A DNA stretch of 64,000 bases from Planococcus beigongshangi (GTDB lineage Bacteria; Bacillota; Bacilli; Bacillales_A; Planococcaceae), in contig NZ_JADHDU010000001.1 in the NCBI RefSeq assembly GCF_016820495.1, positions 682,257 through 746,256 on the forward strand, in the 5' to 3' direction. Below the pieces are notes generated by a model. That model was not told the origin of the DNA. It ran no database searches and saw nothing but the letters and a program-made list of their open reading frames with translations. Within the stretch, counting starts at the first letter, position 1. Every line of letters begins with the position of its first letter. This document shows, in pieces, positions 22,258 through 29,163 of this stretch. The translations under genes and the position numbers were made by a program.

Positions 22258-22304
22258 GAAGAAGGAAAGGGGAGGAATTTCCTCCTCTTTCCTTCTTTAT
22301 TTTT
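22258..22304 (+). terminator. Strong terminator after metG
   Basis: GAAGGAAAGGGGAGG / CCTCCTCTTTCCTTC stem around an AATTT loop, followed by TTTATTTTTCC. Confidence 0.85.
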
Positions 22305-22309
22305 CCGAG

Positions 22310-22343
22310 TTGTATATTTTACACTTTAGGTGTAAAATTACAC
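22310..22343 (+). promoter_or_regulatory. Promoter overlapping a dyad, membrane-protein/XRE cassette
   Basis: -35 TTGTAT 22310-22315 and -10 TAAAAT 22333-22338 with 17-bp spacing. The spacer and -10 are occupied by an inverted repeat TTTTACAC (22317-22324) / GTGTAAAA (22330-22337), followed by another half-site TTACAC. This is a likely operator for the cassette's own XRE regulator (inference). Confidence 0.6.
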
Positions 22344-22383
22344 TATCAAAAGAATGTTATTTTTTTTTAAATGGGGGAGCTGA

Positions 22384-22815
22384 ATGGAGAAACGAGTAGC
22401 TTTATCGATTTTGTTGATAGTTATCACGTTTATTGTCTGTCTTGTCCTGAATTTCCCAAACGCATTGATGGGAGATCCGCCGACCGTCAAAAATGCAGGG
22501 ATCACTTTTATATATGCTGCAATCTGGACTTTCGTGTATGCGGTGGTTATATGGGTTAAAGACCAAGCGGCAATGAAGTTTTTCGGGATGTTCTGGCTGC
22601 TGACTTTATTTTTTTCAGTGCTGACGATTCTTGTTAATGTACAAGTTTTGGATGCTTTTTGGGCAACACCATTTGTAGCATTATTCATAACCCCGTGGTA
22701 TGGAATCGAATTATTTACAGGCGACTTCCTGATTACGGCAAGTATCATTTCTTTCCTATCCTTGCTGTTCCTTTTTGCCGCTTTTTCCTCCCTTAGAAAA
22801 GCCCGAAGTATTTGA
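22384..22815 (+). CDS. Unrecognised four-helix membrane protein
   Basis: 143 residues, four hydrophobic segments (about 5-25, 38-57, 64-88, 98-135 in two parts) and short charged termini. GGGGGAG precedes the ATG. First gene of a cassette with an XRE regulator and two further small membrane proteins. No family or enzymatic motif recognised. Confidence 0.75.
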   Translation: MEKRVALSILLIVITFIVCLVLNFPNALMGDPPTVKNAGITFIYAAIWTFVYAVVIWVKDQAAMKFFGMFWLLTLFFSVLTILVNVQVLDAFWATPFVALFITPWYGIELFTGDFLITASIISFLSLLFLFAAFSSLRKARSI

Positions 22816-22877
22816 ACGGGTTATCCCGGAATGTTTCATTGTATCAAAAACAAATAAAAAAGAATGGAGGTGATGGA

Positions 22878-23339
22878 ATGAACCAGGAAGAACTGGTGGA
22901 TATCGTATCCCAGAAAATAAGGTTAATCCGGTTGGAAAAGGAATTTTCGCAGGAAGAAATGTCGAAGATTCTCGGGATTTCCAAAAAGACTTTGATCCAG
23001 ATTGAAAAAGGCAGAGTGGCAGCCGGCTGGAACGTGGTCGTGACGTGCATAGCATTATTTGAGCAGAGTGAAATCCTGCGCAACGGACTGGGAGATGATG
23101 GATTGGAGGTCGTACGGCTGATCACTTTCAACAATATTGAGCAGCCTGTCATGAGAACGATGGGTGGAAAAATCTGGTGGAAGGAAATAGAAAATCGTGG
23201 CGGATTTAAGCTCCAGCAGAATGTCGTCAGTCAGCATTTTCGAATCATTGACGAGTCAAATTATCGCTGGTTCAGTTCATTTGAATTGGAAGAGGCTATG
23301 CTTCATCTGAAGTATTTGGAAAAGATAAGGGGAAAATGA
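22878..23339 (+). CDS. XRE-family helix-turn-helix regulator
   Basis: 153 residues. HTH at about residues 8-65 (KIRLIRLEKEFSQEEMSKIL, then GISKKTLIQIEKG), followed by an uncharacterised C-terminal part rich in aromatic and basic residues (KIWWKEI, NYRWFSSFELEEA). Start ATG 22878 is set by TGGAGGTGA; the frame extends upstream to 22812 but that would overlap the preceding gene without an RBS. Lies between membrane-protein genes and probably controls them through the dyad at 22317-22337. Confidence 0.85.
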   Translation: MNQEELVDIVSQKIRLIRLEKEFSQEEMSKILGISKKTLIQIEKGRVAAGWNVVVTCIALFEQSEILRNGLGDDGLEVVRLITFNNIEQPVMRTMGGKIWWKEIENRGGFKLQQNVVSQHFRIIDESNYRWFSSFELEEAMLHLKYLEKIRGK

Positions 23340-23394
23340 TATCCATTTGTTTTGGTGATGCTTTTTAAACGAATAAACAGGAAGAGGTGAGAGG

Positions 23395-23700
23395 ATGAAA
23401 ACGTTTTACGGTTTCCTGATCGGCAGTTTTTTGCTGGCAACTATCTTCAGTGTGTTTGGGCAATCGATAGCTTATTTTTTATCCGAACACTTTATACCGA
23501 TTTGGCCAGTTTATTACCTGACCGCATTGACAGGATTGGGATTTCTGCTGTATTTGCTTACAGCTTTTTTGATATTCCGTTCATTCAAGAAAAGGCAGCC
23601 GGCTTATCAATATCTGGAACCCATCGCCGTGTTGCTATTCATCGCAGGATTGAGTGCATCGGTTTGGTCGATTATCGTGACGGCCATGTGGTGGGGGTAG
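23395..23700 (+). CDS. Unrecognised small membrane protein (three helices)
   Basis: 101 residues with three hydrophobic stretches (about 6-28, 39-62, 78-98) separated by a short basic loop (FKKRQP). Preceded by AAGAGGTGAGAGG and ATG. Belongs to the XRE cassette, 55 bp after the regulator. No homology recognised. Confidence 0.7.
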   Translation: MKTFYGFLIGSFLLATIFSVFGQSIAYFLSEHFIPIWPVYYLTALTGLGFLLYLLTAFLIFRSFKKRQPAYQYLEPIAVLLFIAGLSASVWSIIVTAMWWG

Positions 23701-23716
23701 GGAAGGAGATGATAGA

Positions 23717-24160
23717 ATGACGTCCAAGATTTATGTATGGCTGATAAGTTCGTATCTGCTCGCTTTTTCCATAAATCTGATTCCATCACTCAAGCATCCG
23801 GATTCCCATCTGACATTCATCAATCTATTGGCAGCCAGTTTATTGCTGCTGGCATTTCTGGCTGGTATCAAACGTATGCTTTTTCAGGCTAAATACCATA
23901 AAAGGGCAAAAGGAATCTTAATGGCCGGTTTCCTGTCAGGCTTACTTGTATTTGGCATTAAAATGCTGGAAGAAACTGTGATGAATAACATGGCCCTTGA
24001 TGCAATAGCTTCCATTCAATATCCATTATATCTCCTGTTCATCACACCGTTTTTTGGTATGAACTATCTGCTGGACCTGGGATATGGAACTTTTTCGTTG
24101 TTGGTCTCGATCGTGTATCTCCTTATGTTCGCTGCTGTAATTGCTATTAAGAAATGTTGA
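23717..24160 (+). CDS. Unrecognised membrane protein (four helices)
   Basis: 147 residues, four membrane segments with a basic loop (KYHKRAKG) after the second. AAGGAGATGA precedes the ATG, which lies 16 bp after the previous gene, so the two are co-transcribed. Similar in size and topology to the first gene of the cassette (22384-22815): both have a long second half ending in a GIEL/GMNYLLD-type loop and two closing helices. That resemblance was judged by eye only. Confidence 0.7.
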   Translation: MTSKIYVWLISSYLLAFSINLIPSLKHPDSHLTFINLLAASLLLLAFLAGIKRMLFQAKYHKRAKGILMAGFLSGLLVFGIKMLEETVMNNMALDAIASIQYPLYLLFITPFFGMNYLLDLGYGTFSLLVSIVYLLMFAAVIAIKKC

Positions 24161-24178
24161 GGGAAATAAATGGAGATT

Positions 24179-24208
24179 ATTAGAGGTTGCTGCTTGGCGT
24201 CCTCTAAT
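24179..24208. terminator. Hairpin between convergent genes
   Basis: ATTAGAGG (24179-24186) / CCTCTAAT (24201-24208). It sits between converging genes and may terminate in both directions, although its T runs are short. Confidence 0.4.
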
Positions 24209-24795
24209 CATTTCGTTAGTCCTAGCTCTAAAACAAGATGCTTCACTTTTATAAAGCGTTCTTTAAAAACAATTAAATTCTGAGTCCGCGTATCTTTTTC
24301 CCTAAAGGATAGGTATGTACCGGCACTGTCTAAAAGCTCATGCAGAAATTCGGTTTCATCCAGGGTTGCCTTTGTTTCAATTGAGGCAGGGGTCCCTGTT
24401 CGGCCATCATAATGAGCATTAGGACGTTTTGCATGGAATGAAAGCAGATTTTTCGGCTGAGTCTGAATTCTGTTCAACGACCATTCCAATCCGTTCAGTG
24501 ACAAGTCGGCAGTTCCATACTTATTATTTTTCAGATAATCCAGCACCATCGTTACGAAGCCGGTCCAAAGTAAATCCAAATCATCCCAATCTGCAAAAGT
24601 AGTAACGTATTTTTGTGCCGCTTGAATAGTAATTGCACCGTATAAAGCGCGGTCTATATCACGGGATGAAAATGACTGAATCACTGCCGGAGCATCTTCT
24701 GAAGTGATTGCAACAAAATATGATTCTGCAGAATCTTTGTTTTCCTGGTAGTAACTTAAATTTTTTCTTGCTAGAAAAGTGGTGATTGTGAGCAT
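24208..24795 (-). CDS. Unrecognised cytoplasmic protein (orphan)
   Basis: 195 residues, mostly helical and soluble, with no signal peptide or membrane segment. Start is the ATG whose complement is at 24793-24795, with GGAGG ten bases upstream (24806-24810); a longer frame from 24855 has no such site. I do not recognise a family. Noticeable segments are FADWDDLDLLWTGF, NNKYGTADLSLNGLEW and a lysine-rich C-terminus. It is convergent with the XRE cassette and divergent from the metalloprotease gene. An immunity- or metabolic-type role cannot be told from sequence. Confidence 0.7.
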   Translation of the reverse strand: MLTITTFLARKNLSYYQENKDSAESYFVAITSEDAPAVIQSFSSRDIDRALYGAITIQAAQKYVTTFADWDDLDLLWTGFVTMVLDYLKNNKYGTADLSLNGLEWSLNRIQTQPKNLLSFHAKRPNAHYDGRTGTPASIETKATLDETEFLHELLDSAGTYLSFREKDTRTQNLIVFKERFIKVKHLVLELGLTK

Positions 24796-24934
24796 TGGCA
24801 ATCTGCCTCCTTCAGGTGTTGACCTGATCGTTTCATTTATAAGTGGAAAATTCAAACTTGTTCTATTTTATCTGGATTTAATTGATACAATGGTAGGCAG
24901 ATACTAAAGGACATGTAAGGAAAAGGAGCGTTGC

Positions 24935-25825
24935 ATGAAAAAATCCACAAAAATAATCCTGTTGATTTCAACGATCGTATTATCCACCCTGTTTTTAATC
25001 ATGCTGGGAGGAAGTTATATTGTCTATAAGGTGGCAGTAGAGCCTCTTGGCACAGATCTTACCTATGTCCAGACGATGAAAGGTTTTATCACCGGAAAGG
25101 CAGAAGGTGAAAGTGTCAGAGAGCTGAAAGCATCTTCCATGCGGGAAGATCACCGGCACATTTCCATCTATTATGAAGAGAATTTCTCAGAGTTGCTGCC
25201 GCTTACGAAAGAGGTTTTGGATATGGCCATCGAGAGGAATGAGGAACTTCTTGGAAAGACAGAAGAAGTTCCGGTCGATTTGCTGGTTTATGAGAATTTT
25301 ATGGAGATGAACGGCTTCCAGATGCGTGAAGTGCAAGATGCCTATTATTCAGATTTCCAAAAAATCATCGCTATACATAATTCAGGGAAAGAAGTTTTAT
25401 TGGCAGCAGATGAACTTGCACTCTACAGTTTTCGGCAGATTCTCCTGCATGAGTACAACCATTATGCATTTTACCGCAAAGTATCGAACGCAAACCGTTA
25501 TCCGATGTGGTTTATAGAGGGATTGGCTGAATATGCAGGCAATGATCCGGAACGTGTATATCCACCGCATTTCCAGAGCGTCCCTTTTGCGGAATTGCAC
25601 AGTCCGGGACAATGGGAAGCGGCATTTTCAGCGTCACTTGCGAGTCCATATTCGCAGAGCTATTATGCACTAAAGTTCCTTGCCGAAGAGTTCGGAGAAG
25701 AAGTCATCACGCAGCTTATTGACGCGGTCGAAGAATCCCGCAATTTCGAAGAAAGTTTTACAGCCGTCACCGGCTTGACGCTTCTTGAGCTGGAAGACGA
25801 CTATCTGAGTTCTTATAAAGAATGA
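24935..25825 (+). CDS. Membrane-anchored zinc metallopeptidase, peptidase MA-like
   Basis: 296 residues. An N-terminal basic start plus hydrophobic helix (about 7-33) serves as an uncleaved anchor, so the catalytic part is probably extracellular. The gluzincin core is HEYNH (H172, E173, H176) followed by the WFIEGLAEY helix giving the third zinc ligand (E195 or E199). This matches the peptidase MA-like domain of Bacillales 'collagenase-like' proteins of unknown substrate. AAGGAGCG lies before the ATG. An extended -10 TGATACAAT at 24883-24891 may be its promoter. Confidence 0.82.
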   Translation: MKKSTKIILLISTIVLSTLFLIMLGGSYIVYKVAVEPLGTDLTYVQTMKGFITGKAEGESVRELKASSMREDHRHISIYYEENFSELLPLTKEVLDMAIERNEELLGKTEEVPVDLLVYENFMEMNGFQMREVQDAYYSDFQKIIAIHNSGKEVLLAADELALYSFRQILLHEYNHYAFYRKVSNANRYPMWFIEGLAEYAGNDPERVYPPHFQSVPFAELHSPGQWEAAFSASLASPYSQSYYALKFLAEEFGEEVITQLIDAVEESRNFEESFTAVTGLTLLELEDDYLSSYKE

Positions 25826-25941
25826 AATTTTTTATCATACTTAAGAATCTGCTCAGCACAAGCCACAAGGAAAAATGAAGTATCAGAGGACTTTCTTGAA
25901 CCGATCCTATGAATTGCTTAAACAGGAGAAGGAGGGTTCTT

Positions 25942-26859
25942 ATGAATCGGTTGAAAGGAATTGGAATGATACTGAGCGGAGCGGCTCTTTGGGGAGCTAC
26001 GGGTCCGCTGATGGAATGGATCATGGGCGTCTACGGGATATCGGTTTCGTTCATGCTGACGCTGCGGCTGATCATCGCAGGTATGTTGCTCCTTGCTTTC
26101 CTGAAAATGAGGAAAGTCAAAATCCTTTCCGTGTTTCAGGGCGGTATTTGGGTCCGGCAATTACTGATCTTTTCAGTGCTCGGCATGCTCGGGGTCCAGT
26201 TCAGTTTTGTGTCATCCATTGAATCGAGCAACGCAGTAGTCGCCACCTTGTTTCAGTTCTTGGCACCACTTTACATCATTATTTTCATATCGCTGCAACA
26301 TAAAAAGTTTCCGCCGATATATCAGATTGTAGGGATGGCGGGAACACTTGCCGGTCTTTTCCTGCTGCTCACGAATGGCAGGCTCGATGAACTGACAATC
26401 AGCGGGCCGGCTCTTTTCTGGGGATTGATGGTCGGTATCACATTCGCTTTTTATACCCTTTATCCTGGCCGCTTAATGGCGGAATGGGGCGTGCTGCTCA
26501 TTGTCGGCTGGTCAATGCTGTTCGGCGGCATATTCCTAGGGATGATCAATCCTTTGTTCCTGTCGCCAGATTGGCCGCTATTGGCAGAACCGGGGGTATC
26601 CATCGGGATTTTTGCAGTCATCATCATCGGGACATTGGCGTTCGTCCTATTCCTGAGCAGCATGCGTTTCATATCGCCTGTCGAAACAAGTATTCTGTCT
26701 GCATTCGAACCCTTGACTGCGATGATCATCACGGCTCTCTGGTTCGGCCAGTACCTGGCTCCCGTGCAGCTGGCAGGCACCATCATCATGCTGATTTTCG
26801 TTACATGGCTTTCACTATCAGGCTCAGGAAATAAAGAAGAGCGGCAGGGAGAAAACTGA
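25942..26859 (+). CDS. EamA/DMT-superfamily transporter
   Basis: 305 residues, ten predicted membrane helices as two EamA repeats (first half ending near FLLLTNG, second with FEPLTAMIITALWFGQ). The drug/metabolite transporter superfamily typically exports amino acids or other metabolites. ATG 25942 follows AAGGAGGG; an upstream in-frame start at 25909 is rejected. The next gene is D-serine dehydratase, 64 bp downstream, so a role in exporting an amino acid is conceivable but unproven. Confidence 0.85.
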   Translation: MNRLKGIGMILSGAALWGATGPLMEWIMGVYGISVSFMLTLRLIIAGMLLLAFLKMRKVKILSVFQGGIWVRQLLIFSVLGMLGVQFSFVSSIESSNAVVATLFQFLAPLYIIIFISLQHKKFPPIYQIVGMAGTLAGLFLLLTNGRLDELTISGPALFWGLMVGITFAFYTLYPGRLMAEWGVLLIVGWSMLFGGIFLGMINPLFLSPDWPLLAEPGVSIGIFAVIIIGTLAFVLFLSSMRFISPVETSILSAFEPLTAMIITALWFGQYLAPVQLAGTIIMLIFVTWLSLSGSGNKEERQGEN

Positions 26860-26923
26860 AAAGATTGTTTTTTTCCTGTATGATGTGAGTAGAAGCAGTC
26901 ATATAGCAGAAAGGATGATTCCA

Positions 26924-28261
26924 ATGGCGTTTACTCAACATCAACTCACGGATTGGCAGCAGCAATTTCCTCTATTGACAGATATCATGGATTTTCAGCC
27001 GGTGTTCTGGCTGAACCCCAAGCTGCAAGAAGGAACAACGAGTAGCGAGTTTGCCGTTTCAAAAGAGGAGATGCAGCAGGCTGAAGAACTTTGGCACAGA
27101 TTTGCGCCATTTCTGTCGAAGGCATTTCCGGAAACGGCTGAAGCCGGCGGAATCATCGAATCGCCTTTGAAGGAAATTGCAGGCACCAAAAAAATTCTTC
27201 AAGAAAAATATGAGACTCCTATCTCCGGGAAACTATTGCTTAAATGTGATAACGATCTGCCGATTGCGGGATCGATCAAAGCCCGTGGAGGATTTTATGA
27301 AGTGCTTCATTTTGCAGAGCAATTGGCATTGGACCAAGGGATGGTCAAGGAAGATGACGATTACAGTAAATTCGGAAGCGCCGAATTCAGGGAGTTTTTC
27401 AGCCAGTACTCGATAGGTGTGGGATCGACGGGCAATTTAGGCCTCAGCATCGGGATCATCAGCGCGAAACTCGGTTTTTCGGTTTCGGTTTATATGTCGT
27501 CAGACGCAAAAAGCTGGAAGAAGGATTTGCTGCGGGCTAAAGGCGCGATCGTCCACGAATTTTCAGGTGATTTCGGAGAAGCGATCCTGGAAGGGCGCAA
27601 GCAGACCAAAGAGAATCCGAAAGCATATTTTGTCGATGATGAAAGTTCGAAGCATCTTTTCCTCGGCTACAGCACGGCCGCTTTCAGATTGAAGGAGCAA
27701 CTCGGTGCTTTGGATATTCAGGTGGATGCGGATCATCCGCTGATCGTCTATCTGCCATGCGGTGTCGGAGGGGCACCCGGGGGCATTGCATTTGGTTTGA
27801 AACAAATTTATGGGGATGCGGTCCACTGCTTTTTTGTGGAACCGACGCATTCACCTGCCGTATTGATCGGGCTGATGACCGGCGAAAAGGAAAAAGTCTG
27901 CGTACAGGATTTCGGCATCGACAATCAGACGGAAGGTGATGGGCTCGCAGTCGGCAGGCCTTCGAGTTTTGCCTCTTCCATCAGTGAAAAATTGGTGAGC
28001 GGTATTTACACACTGGAAGATGAGGAGTTATTCAAATTGCTGGCGCTGCTTGCAGATGGAGACGGAATTTACGTGGAGCCTTCAGCTGCTGCCGGCTTGC
28101 TGGGGCCTTCCCGGCTCGCTGCTACCGAGTATCTGGAGAGCCGTTGGTTTGATGCTGCCGATGCAACCCACATTGCGTGGGCGACAGGCGGTGCCCTGGT
28201 TCCGGACGAAGACATGAAAATGCTTTATCACAAAGGGCATGAAAAATGGAAAAACACTTGA
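26924..28261 (+). CDS. dsdA: D-serine ammonia-lyase (dehydratase)
   Basis: 445 residues, fold-type II PLP enzyme turning D-serine into pyruvate and ammonia, which detoxifies D-serine. PLP lysine K119 lies in PIAGSIKARGG; the phosphate-binding glycine block is SVGSTGNLGLSIG-like and ACGVGGAPGG-type (PCGVGGAPGG) is present. ATG 26924 is preferred over 26915 because of AAAGG spacing. A weak promoter, CTGAAA 26856-26861 and TATGAT 26879-26884, precedes it. Two L-serine dehydratase subunits are also encoded in this window, at 50.9 kb. Confidence 0.93.
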   Translation: MAFTQHQLTDWQQQFPLLTDIMDFQPVFWLNPKLQEGTTSSEFAVSKEEMQQAEELWHRFAPFLSKAFPETAEAGGIIESPLKEIAGTKKILQEKYETPISGKLLLKCDNDLPIAGSIKARGGFYEVLHFAEQLALDQGMVKEDDDYSKFGSAEFREFFSQYSIGVGSTGNLGLSIGIISAKLGFSVSVYMSSDAKSWKKDLLRAKGAIVHEFSGDFGEAILEGRKQTKENPKAYFVDDESSKHLFLGYSTAAFRLKEQLGALDIQVDADHPLIVYLPCGVGGAPGGIAFGLKQIYGDAVHCFFVEPTHSPAVLIGLMTGEKEKVCVQDFGIDNQTEGDGLAVGRPSSFASSISEKLVSGIYTLEDEELFKLLALLADGDGIYVEPSAAAGLLGPSRLAATEYLESRWFDAADATHIAWATGGALVPDEDMKMLYHKGHEKWKNT

Positions 28262-28288
28262 TCTGAAGAGAGGAGAGGGGGAACTGAT

Positions 28289-28588
28289 ATGGATCAGTCA
28301 TGGTTTTTGATAATTGCCTCAGCAGCGGTTTTATTCGCGTTTGTTTTCTATAATTCGGTTCAGAAAAAATTCGAAATGATGGATAGGAAAATCTCTAAAC
28401 TAACTGCTGAAGTGAAGAAGCTGCAGAGTGGTGACGCTTATGAAGAGCCGGCTGTCAATGGCCGCCTGCGTGAATTGCTGAAAGAAGGAAAGAATGTACA
28501 GGCTGTGAAAGAAGCCAGGGAAGCATTCGGTTACTCCCTGTTGGAAGCGAAACAATACGTCGATGGCCTGTCAGGGGAGAACCGATGA
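28289..28588 (+). CDS. Membrane-tethered protein with ribosomal L7/L12 C-terminal-like domain
   Basis: 99 residues. One N-terminal membrane helix (about 5-23), a coiled-coil linker (KFEMMDRKISKLTAEVKKLQ), then a C-terminal segment (about 60-95) with the L7/L12 CTD pattern: LLKEGKNVQAVKEAREAFG followed by SLLEAKQYVDGL. In L7/L12 this domain contacts translation GTPases. A membrane-fixed copy is unusual and of unknown function. It overlaps the next gene by 4 bases (ATGA), so the two are translated together. Confidence 0.75.
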   Translation: MDQSWFLIIASAAVLFAFVFYNSVQKKFEMMDRKISKLTAEVKKLQSGDAYEEPAVNGRLRELLKEGKNVQAVKEAREAFGYSLLEAKQYVDGLSGENR

Positions 28589-28893
28589 TCCAGAAATGTG
28601 AACATTGCAGAACCCCTTTTGCATGGGGACAAATTTTTAAATCTCTCTGGTTTGCCTTTCAACCGGTTACGTGCCGGAATTGCGGAACTGAGCATAAAGT
28701 CGCCAATGCTTCACGGCTAATGGCTGTAATGTTGCTGCTGGTACCGGTGATCGTTGTTTTCATTTTCATGGAAAATTCATCGATTGTGATGCCGCTGCTG
28801 CTGATAATAGCTGCGGATTCCTTGCTTCTTCCTTTTATACTGAAATATGAGAAGCTTGAAAAGCAGCTTGACACAAATAATGGAAATCGGTAA
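28585..28893 (+). CDS. CxxC-(~20)-CxxC small membrane protein (TIGR04104-like)
   Basis: 102 residues. Two CxxC pairs (C5/C8 and C30/C33) separated by about 20 residues form a zinc-ribbon-like head; two membrane helices (about 47-63 and 66-84) and a charged tail follow. This is the layout of the 'cxxc_20_cxxc' family of Bacillales, function unknown. Coupled by overlap to the L7/L12-like membrane protein. The -35 of the argS T-box promoter lies within its final codons. Confidence 0.75.
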   Translation: MIQKCEHCRTPFAWGQIFKSLWFAFQPVTCRNCGTEHKVANASRLMAVMLLLVPVIVVFIFMENSSIVMPLLLIIAADSLLLPFILKYEKLEKQLDTNNGNR

Positions 28894-28896
28894 GAT
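28868..28896 (+). promoter_or_regulatory. Promoter of the Arg T-box transcript
   Basis: -35 TTGACA 28868-28873 and -10 TAAGAT 28891-28896, 17-bp spacer, located over the end of the preceding gene. Confidence 0.75.
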
Positions 28897-28904
28897 AACA
28901 AAAA

Positions 28905-29140
28905 TACATGAAATTCTATGAAGATAAGAGTAGGTATGGGGAAGGCGAAAGCGAGCGGGGGATGGTGCGAGCCCGGCGGCCGGAATATACTGAAGCGCAT
29001 ATCTGAGAAACCGCCTGAACGTTCAGTAGGGCTGGTCGGCCGACGCCGTTACCGTTTCAAGCTGGCCCGTAATGGGCAATCAGAGTGGTACCGCGGGAAA
29101 TCCCGTCTCTAATTTCGATTAGAGGCGGGATTTTTTATTT
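28905..29140 (+). ncRNA. T-box riboswitch, arginine specifier (CGC)
   Basis: Stem I: AGATA (28922-28926) pairs TATCT (29000-29004); between them AGAGTA faces GAAGCGCA, placing the specifier CGC at 28996-28998 (Arg). A canonical T-box sequence GAGTGGTACCGCGGG is at 29083-29097, followed by terminator TCCCGTCTCTAAT / ATTAGAGGCGGGA and TTTTTTATTT. The specifier agrees with the downstream arginyl-tRNA synthetase. Confidence 0.9.
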
Positions 29141-29163
29141 TGATGAAAATGGGGGAAATCGGA

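Noticed and set aside
28918-29112. 64-codon frame in the Arg leader
   Set aside because: It covers the T-box riboswitch including its terminator arm; no coding signs.
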